A stretch of 64,000 nucleotides of DNA from Membranipora membranacea (lineage: Eukaryota; Bryozoa; Gymnolaemata; Cheilostomatida; Membraniporidae). Location of the stretch: assembly GCA_914767715.1 (NCBI GenBank), contig OU612075.1, positions 7,936,001 to 8,000,000 of the forward strand. The letters run 5' to 3'. The notes below the pieces were generated by a model. That model had not been told where the DNA came from. It searched no databases and worked only from the letters and a program-made list of their open reading frames with translations. The position numbers and the translations under genes are program-made. Shown here piece by piece: positions 23,749 to 35,271 of this stretch (position 1 is the stretch's first letter; each line of letters starts with the position of its first letter).

Positions 23749-24302
23749 GGTTAGGTTTATTATTTCAATCCATGTATCAACAGGCGATAAAATTGGATTG
23801 GTACATAAAAATGAAAAAATTTAGATTTTCTTGAAAGCTGATATGAAGTAAGGAAAAAAGTTCTTTAAACGCTTTAGAGTCCTGCACTTTGGTCGTCAAT
23901 AGATGGTATGTAGGCGAGGGGATACCTTTGCACAGTTAAAAACAACACAACTAAAAAGAGGATGGTCCTCATTGGACACAATATTGTTAAAAACAGTTTT
24001 CGACATCTCAGTAATAAAATCACAGAGAGTAGGCAGCTCTAAAAATTCAAGTCTTTCAGCATATTCAACATCGGGTTCGATTATTTTTGTGGCTGAATCC
24101 TGTACATGTTCTAACTTGAGCTTCGATGTGTTTGATATAAATTGGAAAAATACAGGGGATGCATAGGATAAACAGAACGCATGTTCGTACAATAGTAAGT
24201 CTTCAAGCCAACGTTGTCCATTCCGATCTTTCGTAGTTGGCGCATTAAAAACAATTTTGAGTTGCTTTTCTTGACTAAATGTTTTACATGATTTAAAAAG
24301 GT
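23749..24302 (-). pseudogene. 5'-truncated LINE reverse transcriptase remnant
   Basis: Minus-strand frames read H-V-K-H-L-V-K-K-S-N-S-K-L-F-L-M-R-Q-L and then, after a frameshift near 24180, Y-A-S-P-V-F-F followed by L-E-H-V-Q-D-S-A-T-K-I-I and Y-A-E-R-L-E-F-L-E-L-P-T-L. This is the order of motifs after the RT catalytic core in jockey/CR1-like LINEs. It is flanked by AAGGTTAGGTTA on both sides (23737-23748 and 24303-24314), a possible 12-base target duplication. The 3' tail is made of TTAGG units. The element is dead. Confidence 0.75.
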
Positions 24303-24468
24303 AAGGTTAGGTTACAACTTCCCGCCCCCTCACTCTTCTGTCAAAGAATGATCATGATTGCACTTCCACCTAAACCACCATCCTTATCAAAATGTATATT
24401 CGCGAAATTAAAAGCTCACCGCATTCATTAACAGCAGCAAAAGACAGGAAGTTAGGTCAGCTTACAAT

Positions 24469-24763
24469 CACTATGGTTCCATGCTTCGAATTTGTGGTTC
24501 ACTCCAATTTCGAATGGTTAGAATCAAGTGGATTCTAACCATCCCATGATGGGAAAAACATGAAAAAAATCTGCCGTGGCCGGGACTTGAACCCTGGCCT
24601 CCCGCGTGTTATCCCTTTGGAAGGCATTGTGTGCAAGCCAATTAGTCTATAAACACGGTATGATATTGGCGTCCAAAAAGTCATTCGTCACAATCGGAAT
24701 TTGATTTTAATGCCATTTCCATGGGGCGAAATCCTTACAAAATCGAACCTTGGAAACATAGTG
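24469..24763. mobile_element. CACTA-like MITE carrying a tRNA-like sequence
   Basis: The ends are inverted repeats starting CACTATGGTTCCATGCTTCGA and CACTATGTTTCCAAGGTTCGA (second read on the minus strand). The direct repeat AAT flanks the element (24466-24468 and 24764-24766). The left inverted-repeat arm has the empty site with one AAT (as ATT at 21022-21024). CACTA ends with a 3-base duplication are typical of CMC/EnSpm elements. Inside on the minus strand (24659-24573) is a tRNA-like stretch with B box GGTTCAAGTCC and ends ACCGTGT and CCACGGC that nearly pair. A perfect 12-base hairpin is at 24514-24542. Confidence 0.7.
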
Positions 24764-25069
24764 AATGACTCCTGTCTCTGATTCCACAAGTGTGTCATGA
24801 TGACTTTTTACAAGTGCAATGGAATGTGTGTGAAGGATTAGCAAACAGTGTTGATTATACTTAATTTGACCTTGACCTAGAACTGTAAAGGCTTATACTA
24901 TAACTATACAATAGCAATAATGAATGTAATTTATTCAGCAGGCAGGGTTAATTAATTACACAATAGTGGTTGCTAGTTGGGTAATGATATATGGGTCAGT
25001 TTCGAATAATTATAGAATTGTACAGGATTGTCCAACAATTCTTGGGTATGAAAGCAGTGCTGATCTGTT

Positions 25070-26880
25070 CATAATGACTAGTTATTGGATTTTAAACAGC
25101 TAGAGATCATCGTGTCTTGACGTTATCCGCAATGGTATCAGATTATGCGATTAAGTTTGCAATAAAAGCTTCCGTACCATTTATGAACACTATTGCCAGA
25201 TGGTCTACGGTGGACCACACTGGAATCAAAATGCTAGATTTTCATGTTCAGTATGTAGCTGACTTCTTGACAAACACTTCTGGCCAGATAGAATGATCAA
25301 CAGTAGTTGGACTCCTGCTGTGTGTTTGCCTTAGAGCAGTAAAATCATCGAATCAGCCTGAAAAACTTTCAATGTTGTGGCTAGAAATTATAGTCTGACT
25401 GTATTCAGTGAACAGTATATCGCCGCAGATAAGGATAACCTTACTCTGTGATAAAGTGTTTAGTCATTTTAGTATAACAGCCAAATCCATTAAGTCCAAT
25501 CAGCTGAGTCACTTGTGGCCTGGGAGGTCAATTGGGTGAAATTAGATGCATTTTATATCATCATGCATGATTTATGAGGAAGTGAGATTTATTTGCGCAC
25601 TTTTAGGTAGAGCGATCAATCAGCTCATATTACTTATAGCAGCATTTAATATCAGGTTTCCCCAAGATAATAAATCAGTTGTATGCTAAACTGTGACCCT
25701 TCAATAACTGTTGATTTTCAGAAAATTCTCAATAAATAAGTTTTTTTGAGTTGTCCGCCATATCATGATTGAAATCAACTTAATTTATTGCAGAAAGTTT
25801 GTGCATAACGTTACGCAGAACACAAAATACCTCAAGATGTAGCCGCAGAAGATTGTTCTTCTCAGAAAAAAAGACTTTGTTAGCATTGCAATAGAAGATA
25901 ATATATTCTGATTTGGCATCAATCGACATTCGGAGGACAAGCAAATGAAAAGTAGAGCATTAAAAAGCAACATGAATTTACTAATGAGAGAAATATTATA
26001 CAGTTTTTTGCTTCTTTCCTAAATTTTAAAGCCGACAACACTAGAGAAGCATTTTCACAGGAGCTTATTGAGCCCAATTTTGTTGAAGAAGCAACCACCC
26101 AATAACCTATTGTGTAATATGATTGTATTTGTAACTTCTCTGAATTATTACATCATTCGACAACATCATTCGATTTCTATTCCAACTAAAGCTTACTATG
26201 ACTGCTGAACCCTGCAATTTTACTCAATTCTATAAAACAAAACAAAATACTAATATGAAAGTTCCAGAAGGCAATAAAAATGTATTATCCAAACACTGAG
26301 GAGTTCCGTACATAATGAAGATCATTTCAAAATGAACAATCAATCAATTACTATTGCATATCTGAGTAAAAATGTTGATGCAAATCTGTGTACTCTCATT
26401 AAGAATAGAAATAGGGTATTTAAAGGGCAACCAAGGTTTCGCAGCAATGCATTAATGGGTAGCTAATAATGTGCTGGGCAGCATCAGCTTTGTGCATTAC
26501 GCGATGCAAAACTCAAAGTAGTTGCTGACTCTAAGCTGGGTAACATTTCAGTTTAGGGGAGGTTCCAAGACTTTGCTGTAATAATTATAGAGCACAGGCT
26601 AAATAATAACAGGAACAGGAAACTGCTATGTGGTATGCTCTTTTAGCTGAGTTTGAGTACCTGATGGAAGAAATGTTTCACAAGAATTCTGGCTGAATAA
26701 TCATCCGAATTATATTTTGTCTTTTTCCCCATGCAGAAGGTGCAATCTGCTATTAATCAATGGCCATCAATGAGAAGTTGTTTGAAACATTGGTTGCCCT
26801 TTAAGCCAGACAGCAACATTTAACAGCATAACTTCAATGTTTTTTAAATCTCCTATTCAGGATATTTAGATATACGTTAC
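25070..26880. other. Intergenic, where a family A repeat exon would be expected
   Basis: Downstream (minus strand) of the orphan signal exon at 26885-26954. I searched for G-N-x-N-G-N coding sequence by eye on the minus strand and see none. No other gene recognised. Confidence 0.6.
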
Positions 26881-26884
26881 TTAC

Positions 26885-26954
26885 ACTTTGGGTGGCTGGA
26901 TCTTCTGCCATATCCAGCTTGAGCCACAGGAAGACATACTACTACTTTTGTCAT
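26885..26954 (-). pseudogene. Orphan family A signal-peptide exon (gene remnant)
   Basis: The minus-strand exon has 70 bases instead of 82. It encodes M-T-K-V-V-V-C-L-P-V-A-Q-A then G-Y-G-R-R-S-S-H-P-K, with the same CAG acceptor side, the same AAAGT/GTAAGT donor and phase 1 end as gene 2. The missing 12 bases remove four residues of the hydrophobic core, and L-P replaces L-L, so the signal would be poor. No Asn/Gly-repeat exon follows. Its promoter and exon 1 remain (27164-27248). Most likely a dead copy that lost its 3' exon. Confidence 0.8.
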
Positions 26955-27163
26955 TTTGATATCTGTGAAGGAGAAAAATGATTGTCAGTATACAGAACTA
27001 GTAAATGTTTCAAATAAACATTCAGGAGGTTTTTTATTATTTTAAACATTATCAATCTAAATAAAACATCCTGAAATTAAACATCAGATAGATTTGTTGT
27101 GTCAAAGCAATAATATTTTTTTTAACAGAAGCAAATTCCATACTATACAAAAAGTGTACTTAC

Positions 27164-27248
27164 TTCGAGTTTCGGGATGTGAAATAAAGACAGAACCTTT
27201 TCAACAATAGTAGGACTTTCTCCTGAGCTGTCTGAGTGCGTTTATATA
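27164..27248 (-). promoter_or_regulatory. Promoter and noncoding exon 1 of the family A remnant
   Basis: Minus-strand TATATAAA starts at 27248. The CTCAGGAGAA part of the family A start-site motif is kept but GACACACA is not. The noncoding exon ends at 27164 before GTAAGT, as in gene 4. Confidence 0.6.
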
Positions 27249-27259
27249 CTATCTCTTGC

Positions 27260-30200
27260 CATCTACCTTCTGCCTTCCATTTTATAATAATCTCGTCACC
27301 GTAAGAATGTGGGCGCAAAACATCAACAAGAATATGAGCATCAAATAAAGATAGTAATTATATAAAAAGAATGTGATTCTTACTCGTTATGTCACGTGAT
27401 ATATAACAAAGAGATACAGGAAACAGTTGTAAAATTTGGTGCTGTCGTGATGTTTTGAACATAAACCCAAATTTAGGGAAATTAATTAATCATTAATTGG
27501 CATTAATCAAACCTTGTTTTTGATTTATGACATATATTTCCTCAATCGTCACTGTTAGAATAATAACTATATCATATAACTGATGTTGACTTTTCACATC
27601 AGCGGTGGTTGATCGACATTGATTTATCTCTTATTTACATGGGGAGGTGATGGCTGGTATATGCTTGCTCTCGATAAGGAAACGGCCTCCAGCACATCGT
27701 TATAAAAACAGTAATTATGGTATCAGGAGAAGCGTGGTAGCTCTATCCTATCTCACACAACAAGGAAATGAAAAATATCGTCAGGTTAAAGAGAGTGTTA
27801 GCCTGCAATTAAGGGCCCACATTTTTTGGTAATATGGTTCTTGATTGAGAGTTTGAGTATGGCTTGTGAGAGGCAATGAATACAAATTCCTTCCAAGATA
27901 ACCTATTTCTCCTTATTATGTACCCTTGCAAATGGAGTTAATTGATGTGTCAATAAAGAGGTTCCTTTGAAAAGATTATATGAGTCCACATTAAAATGAT
28001 TTACGCTTGAATTCAATTTGGATCATTTTTCCCCTATAAGATCAAAAAAGATTTAATAAATTGTTGACAAATATAAAATTAAGCTTCAATAATTTTCATC
28101 TAAGTTTCATATGGACTTACCTTAGTAACTTCCAGAATTAGGTTCTCCTCGCACTATGATGATCTCATTATTCAACCAATGTGCCATATTTTGGCATCTT
28201 TATGATTGCGACTCAAATCATACATTTAAATTTAATCATTTTATGAATCAACATACTCATAATTTCTCTCGCTTTGAATGGTTAGAGAAATTGATTGACT
28301 TCGATCTTTACTGCAGTAAACCTCACATTTACCCTATTCTGACATGAGACTTTATTTGTGCCAGCCCTGCTCAATCTGACCTCCCTCAGTCGACCTGGAT
28401 GAAGAGCACCTCTTCAAATAAATGCATACTGAAACAATAAAGATCCCGAGGAAAGGCACAAATTCAAGCTCACTTTTATATTATCAAGCGTTGGGAAGAG
28501 TAAGATGAATAGACTTGCTTAAAATTTTAGTTACATGTTATAGTAACCAATGTGGTAGCAAAGAGATGAAGGCAAAATTCAACACTTTTCAACAGAAGTG
28601 GGAGTTGTGCAGTCTTTACTCAGTTTCTAGCTTATTGCTAGCTCCAAAAATGTTTTTGTACACCAGTTATTTTAAAAAGATGGGTCCCAAAGCAGAGGTT
28701 GTCAAAAGCCACGCTACAAAGGTACATTCAAGTGTATCTTAAGGGCTTTACATATTGACAAATGGGTGGCAGACGGGGGGGGGGGGGACTTCGGCTCAAA
28801 ATAATTCATAAATCAAAATTCATAAGTCATCATCGGAACCGATGACCTGCCAGTAGTAGTATTCCCTTAAGCATAAAGATATTTAAAAAATTTAACATTG
28901 ATGTATACTCCCTACAAATCTCTCTCAGCTTATCTCCACGCCCTTTCAGTTATCCATACATAATTCATATCAATTAAGAGATTAACAGTTTCTGGCATGG
29001 ACCTAATACAAATATAATTATGTATTATTATTAAATCGTATTTTCTGATTTAATAATCTCTCTTAATCCACTCTGTTCATTGACCTGTACCATTTAGTGA
29101 GTGTCTTTGATAATTGAAACACCCTGCCCAGCCCAGCACACAAAGTACAAACTGGCACTTTTGTGAAACTGAGATAATGGGCCTATGTGTCAGAATTGTC
29201 TTATAAATAAACTTTATTATCATGATTATTATCATTATTAAATGTGTATATATGATAATGATAATATGTTTTTATTTAAAAGGCGTTCTCTAGCCATTTG
29301 TAATTTGAAACATTACAAGGTTATTTGTTGACATATGTAAAACAATCTCCAAAATCCAAGAGTGGTCCTCACTCCAATTTTTTTTGGTTTTGCCAGAAAG
29401 TACTTTGTTGTGCTGGGCCAGTGCCTTGTAGATCCTACAATCTAACCGCATAGAACTCCTCTTCACTGGCCTGGTACCCGTTCATTACCCACCATCAGAA
29501 AGGGGAGCTGGATGAAACATAGCAACTTGTGCTCCGAATCATGTATAGCGTTGAGGAGACCCACCTGTGATGGCATTACAGCTGCCAACATTACCACATG
29601 ATCATATTCATAAAACAAACACTGCCATATAAGGTGAAAAACAATCTGCATCACTCACTGAGGTACACACTAATAAAATAAGCAGTCTCACGGCCCAAAC
29701 GATCCACCGCCAACCCATCTGACTTTCATATCATGAAACCAAGTCAAGCGAGGCCAAGCCATAGCCTGTAACGCAAGCTACATATAGTCAGTCTTGTTAA
29801 CATTATTTATTTTTAAGAAAATAGAGAGCTATTCCATGCATGGAACCGACTTCATATTTATGTTAAGGTTTTAGATGAGCCTAATACTCTGAATAGCACC
29901 CTGCATACCGAACAATCTCGCAGAAATTTATATTAGTGTTTTTATTTGCGAGATCTGAAGAAGGAAATCTAATCAAGTTGACTTAGACTTAGAGCTATGT
30001 TGTGATATTGGATATGGTATCTGGTTCATATTGTCACCAGCAAAAAATTTAAGTGAACTTTTAACCGGGAATGGCAGATGCATATCTTTCAGGAAACGTA
30101 ACCACTAAATCTGTCTTTGATATTATGTCTAACGGCAAAAAACCAAAGAATCATAATGATTGAGGATATTGAGGATATAGCGAATTCATCAAGCTGAATG

Positions 30201-32125
30201 ACTGACCCGGCACATTCAAGTGGGCTATAGAGATAAAAAATCAGGGTTTTCCCAGAATAGCATGAACTTTTATTGACTCCCAAGGTAAAATAATCTTTAC
30301 TCACCTCCAATACGGAGACAAGCTACACATCATTGTACCTTAAAGTGTGCCAATCAGTGGTGGATGTAATGCTTGAGCCCCTCTATCAGAAAAAAAAATG
30401 GAACACAATACTCAGAGTTAGATTCTTATATCAATATCATCAGCTCAATATTAGTTGATACAATATCGAATATTCTCTAACTTAAACCTTACGCTTCAAG
30501 AAGTACACCATTAATACTTTGCTCAAAAAATCAGTCTTGGTAACTAAAATTTATCCCCCCAAAATTCTCTAGATCTATCCAACTCTATCACCAGCTGCAT
30601 ACCTTGTAAAATGTGTACTAATCTAAGATAAAAACAGGGAAAGAAAGCACGGCCAGGTTTGACAAACACGACAAACTCATTTATCATAACTAATTACCGA
30701 GACTTCCTACTACTGGGACTGGGGATTAAACTAAGAGAAAGAATGAGGAAACCCGCAATAAACAGCTTTTCAAGTTGCCAGTGTTTTAGAAAACCAAATG
30801 TGATAACTGACGGAGTATAAATTAGGTCACAGGCATCTACAACTAAGGAGATGGAGAGAAAAGCAATTTTCAAGAATAATCAGAGGTTCTAGCAAGGAAA
30901 AGGCAATTAAGTTGGCGGGTCATTTCATAGCAATTTTCTTACATCGTAAACAAAAGTTTTTCAAAGTTGTTATGATACAACATAACCTCAGAAGTGATGT
31001 ACGCATTCTATACAATACCCATCTTGCAAAGGGCCCTCCTAGGAATAACCCTTTGACAATGCACAAACTGATCTTTTCTGCTTGCCACAGTTGTGGCTGC
31101 TGACAATACAAGATGTTGTGCAACATAGCTTAAACACTGGAACTCCATATAGAGTAATGTCCTACTGCCTGACCAACTTCTATATACCTATACCTATATA
31201 TACTCTACTTATGTGACTTAGCCAAGATGTCTAATACATCTTAAACCATCCCCTTATCTACAGTTCTACCACACCTGGGTACTCTAGGGCAGATAGCACC
31301 ACACGAACGATAATAGAGGATATGACATCAATTACTGCTATCGAGGAAATTTAATAGAAGTAGAAAACAGAGATTGGCATGCTCAAAGAGGTTACAATTA
31401 AGTGAGAAACACGCCAGGCACATGAGTAATGGCAGAGATATGGGTGGGGACAAAAAATGTTTGCTTGCTGTCTAAGTTTGATTGGATTGGATCGGATTGG
31501 ATCAGAATTAATAAAAAATACCATTTTTGACACTAATATGAGGCAATGGATTTTCATGGAATTCAAATTTAATCCTCAGCTATTCGACTTAAAGGGGATA
31601 ACTGCCATCTGTCAATGACTGTAAGCCTCAAGTCATCTGTCAACCTACTTATAAATCTGGCAATCTTCTCCAAAAGTAAACAATTAGACCAGTCATATAA
31701 AGCTTCTGGATTGATTGTATACTGTTTTAATTTTTGTTCATGATCTCTGCTTGTCAACCTTGGCCAGGTTTACTTGAATCCTTCTCTCTTTGGTGTATAT
31801 TTATTTTTATAGTAGGCAAAGACGTGAAGATTTTGAATTTTGAATAAAAGAAACATGCATTTCTAATGATCTACAAGCCTTTTCTGTTATGCATCCTCGG
31901 CACAATGGGCGCTGGTTGAAAATTGAATGCAACTAGCAACAAACCAATCAAACAACTTCACTGCTAAGTTTGCAGTCCTGTATTGTATTACATGCTATTT
32001 TTATCAACAGACTCCATACATGCTTGATGATTCCCAATGATATAAGGAGTTGCGGGTATTTTTTGAGGAGCAGACAACATCTATAATGTAAGAACTACGA
32101 CACACCACGCATTGTCAAAATTGGG
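27260..32125. other. Long intergenic tract, nothing recognised
   Basis: About 4.9 kb with scattered short open frames but no domains, splice context or similarity to other sequence in the window. Minor features are a run of 12 G near 28776, an ATTATC-rich patch near 29215-29265, and ATTGGATCGG-type short repeats near 31480-31502. Confidence 0.5.
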
Positions 32126-32129
32126 CTTA

Positions 32130-33260
32130 GATTGCGTTACACACTTCAATCTTTGGATCAAGGAGCTGGAGTCTTCTATGGATCTATACAACCAGAATGT
32201 CGTCTAATCACTACTAATCATAATTTGTGTATGGATTATGGAGTGGTAATCGCAAACATAAAATCCTCAATGCCCTATAGGTTTTTTTTAAAATGCAGGT
32301 GGCTTGTCTTGCCCATATTGTCCCTTACTTCAAGGAATTGGAGACTTGGATCTAAACAAACAGAATGTCGTCTAATCACTACTAATCATAATTTGTGTAT
32401 GGATTAAGGAGTGGTAATCAGGAACCTTATAACCCTCACTGCCCTATATGCTTGTCAGGGTGGATCTATACAACCAGAATGTCGTCTAATCACTACTAAT
32501 CTTAATTTGTGTATGGATTAATAAGGAGTGGTAATCTGAAATCTTATCACCCTCACTGTGCTGCATGTTTTTCTCAGAATTCAGCCAGATAACCACGCAA
32601 ACTTTATCAGGCCTGTAGGTCTAGGGCAGGCAGGTAGGCACTGCACTGCCTCCCGTGGAAAGCTAACTACAGTGGCCTAAAAACACTATATCTGAGTAAT
32701 CCATGTCCAAATCAGCTCCTATGGGATTTCTGTTTGCTAATTATATGCCTTAAATTCCTTGGGGAGGAGCTTACATTACGTCTCATGGTAATTCTGATGG
32801 TGGTCCTTTGGATTCGCCTCAGACTTTTGCCTCTTTCACCATATTTTCTAAACTACGGACCTGTTTATCCTAAAAATCTAGGAGTCTCAGTCTTGTTTGG
32901 ATCTTACAGAACAGATTGCTTTTTGATTTCTCCTAATCCTAAATTCCTTATGGATTAAGGAATGATCATACTAAATCTTACAATCCTCACTGTCCTATTG
33001 CTTGTCATAATAGAAATTTTATTACACTCTTTAACATTTGGATCAAGAAGTTGGAGACTTGTATAGATTTTAACAAGCAGAATGTCTTCTCATCCCTCCA
33101 TATCCCAAGTGTGTATGGATTAAGGAGCGGTCATCTAAAATCTCCAAATCCTAACTGTTATTTTCAGAATGGCTAGATTATCTGCTTCAGATATAAAGCC
33201 TTCTAATCCCTCCTAATAATAAACTGTGAATGGATTAAAAGGTGTTAATCTATAATGGAT
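32130..33260. repeat. Degenerate tandem array
   Basis: About six copies of a 60-65 base block containing AGAATGTCGTCTAATC and ending TATGGATTAAGGAGTGGTAATC. They are seen near 32188, 32358, 32470, 32905, 33070 and 33185. The first three are closely similar, the last three diverged. A hAT-like MITE (32608-32873) sits between copies three and four. Confidence 0.75.
32608..32873. mobile_element. hAT-like MITE, copy 2
   Basis: Homologous to 19257-19483 in reverse orientation, including the shared block AGTGGCCTAAAAACACTATA. The ends are CAGGCCTGTAGGTC and, on the other strand, CAGGTCCGTAGTTT. TTTAT lies on both sides, possibly part of the target duplication. Confidence 0.65.
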
Positions 33261-33783
33261 CTAAATTTGAAGAGAATGGAGCTGACAGTAATCATAAATT
33301 TTAAAATTAAGTTCATGTCATAAATTTAAAAATTAAATTCATGTCATCCGCCATCTGTGAATGATGTTTTGAGTTACAGACTCTAAACATATGGTGTTGC
33401 CATTGGAGAAAACATAAACAGGACAACACTATCTTAAGAAGAGAACATTTTTTGCATTGGAATAGGAGAAAACTGCATTGTGGGTGCTCCTACACATGCT
33501 CCTTTCGAATATATTGCAAAATATATTTATATATTGGTATGAAGTCATTATAAGGCTGATTGTTCATATTAAAAGTCTAGGGCTATAGGCTAAGATTCAA
33601 TACCACCCTAAGCTTCAACTCGGGTTAGGTAAGAGGGTGCATTTTGACAAGCCTCCAGGATTCAAACACCTTATATATTATACTTTTATTGTCAATCTAC
33701 AATCATCTTTAGGAATCAGTGACAGAACAAAACAACAAAACTTAAGCGGAGAGAAAAAGAAAAAAATACACAAGTAATAAAAA

Positions 33784-34575
33784 TTAATAGGATTTAAAGT
33801 GTTTTGATAGTCGTTGTTTAAAATGAGTAAGTTTGGTTGCTGAGCGTATCTGAATTGGTAAAGAGTTAAAAGTTGTAGTGATTTTTTGTCTTAATTGATA
33901 GCTGTGATAATGTAATAGATGTTTGTCTCTAAAAAAGGTTTTAGAGCTAGTTGGAATAAATCCTTCCAAAAGGAAGTCGGGTGCCATCAAGTGCAAAATT
34001 TGAAAACCAAAAATACCGGTGAAATGACCAGCAAGGAGAGGAAAAGGAATCAGACCAAGAGATGTATTTAAATCTCTAGTATGTATTAGATGATACGGTA
34101 TGTGGTTGTCATTTGCTATTAGGCGGAAAGCCCTCTTTTGGAGCAAGTATATTCTTTCAAGAATATATTGTGGTGATAGGTTGCCATATATGCGGATGCC
34201 ATATATCATATGACAAAAGACATACTGGAAATAAAAGTTACGAGATGATTTACTATCTAGGAATGCCCTGCATTTCTGGAATAATGCCAAACTTTTGTTT
34301 ATTTTGGTGCAAATCTGGTCTACATGATCATCCCATGTGAATGAGTCATTCAAAGTAAAACCAAGGAGTTTGGTATGGGCATTTCGATTAAGTCTTTTAT
34401 GGTTAATCTTTTGATCTAAATCTAGATATGTGGCTCTATGAGAGGGTTGTATAAGCATATAGTGAGATTTTTTTATGTTTAACAACATCCTATTATTCCT
34501 ACACCAATTTTCTATCAAGTGAAGATCAGTATCACATAAATCATTAAGTGTATCAAAGTTGTCAGATTTTGACAC
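33784..34575 (-). pseudogene. 5'-truncated jockey/CR1-like LINE reverse transcriptase (C-terminal part)
   Basis: An open frame of about 263 codons on the minus strand covers the region after the RT catalytic core. Visible motifs are L-N-I-K-K-S, K-L-L-G-F-T-L-N-D-S-F-T-W-D-D-H, L-Q-K-R-A-F-R-L-I and, near the end, F-N-S-L-P-I-Q-I-R-S-A-T-K-L-T-H-F-K. The Y-A-D-D box and endonuclease are missing, so it is a truncated insertion despite the intact frame. AATAAAA-type sequence follows on the minus strand near 33685-33695. A small set of TTATCATGAC-type repeats (34580-34645) lies at its 5' edge. Confidence 0.8.
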
Positions 34576-34579
34576 AAAA

Positions 34580-34645
34580 ACTTATCATGACAAGACTTAT
34601 CACGAAATGACTTATCATGACACGAAACCTTATCATGACAAGCTG
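34580..34645. repeat. Short tandem repeats (ACTTATCATGACA type)
   Basis: Four imperfect copies of a 15-20 base unit directly beside the truncated 5' end of the LINE fragment. Confidence 0.7.
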
Positions 34646-34649
34646 AGAA

Positions 34650-35150
34650 GCTAATAAATAATAATAAATGTTATTAATACATGTCTGACACACCATTGTT
34701 TATGGTACCATCCTTCACCTTCCCTTGTCTCTATAAGATTGTTGCCCAACCACTGTTGTAAGCATTCAGTAGTGAAGTTCACTTTATTTATTAGAGACAA
34801 GATGTGGTCGCGTTCCAGTCTTGCTAACACTGCAATCTGTTACTGTTTTAGTCACAGTCACAGAGAAAGTTTATCCTTACTCTGTGATAGTATATATCAG
34901 TAAGCCTCAAATTTCTACAGTATATAATTTATTAAAAAGCACCTTAAAGTATAAAAAGAACTTGTAAAAACTGATATTCAAATTTTAAATTTTCAAAGAC
35001 ATAATAAAAACCACAATAATATAGAATATCATCAATGTGATGATTAATGGATGGGTATTTATAGTTGTACGCAAAAAATAGCAGTCTCCGTAAGTTGTCG
35101 AGGCTGCAGTTGTAACCTCTATGGTCAGTGAAGAATAGCACATAAACATG
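34650..35150. other. Intergenic, nothing recognised
   Basis: AT-rich tract between the LINE fragment and the hairpin that lies 3' of the family B gene. Confidence 0.5.
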
Positions 35151-35157
35151 GAACAAA

Positions 35158-35234
35158 GCACCACATCAGTATAACTTATAACTCACGTCCATTTGAGTTA
35201 TGGAGGTTAGTTATAAGTTATACTGATTTGGTGC
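35158..35234. repeat. Hairpin downstream of family B gene 5
   Basis: Arms 35158-35186 and 35206-35234 (29 bases, two mismatches) around a 19-base loop. It lies 38 bases beyond the stop codon of the minus-strand gene, so it would be in its 3' UTR. It could be a 3'-end structure or an old MITE; no target duplication seen. Confidence 0.7.
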
Positions 35235-35271
35235 TTATAAGGTTACTAGATATATAAAAACTGGTTATGAT

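Larger units (their letters stand above)
23220..25066. repeat. Large inverted repeat, right arm
   Basis: Partner of 20276-22143. It carries two insertions absent from the left arm: a LINE fragment (23749-24302) and a CACTA-like MITE (24469-24763). The left arm therefore provides the empty site for the MITE. Confidence 0.85.

Noticed and set aside
24573-24659. Functional tRNA gene on the minus strand
   Set aside because: The acceptor stem has mismatches at both ends, a T-stem pair is broken, and the middle is longer than a normal tRNA. It lies inside a MITE.
32130-33260. CRISPR-like array
   Set aside because: The repeats are 60-65 bases, diverged and unevenly spaced, in animal DNA with no cas genes.
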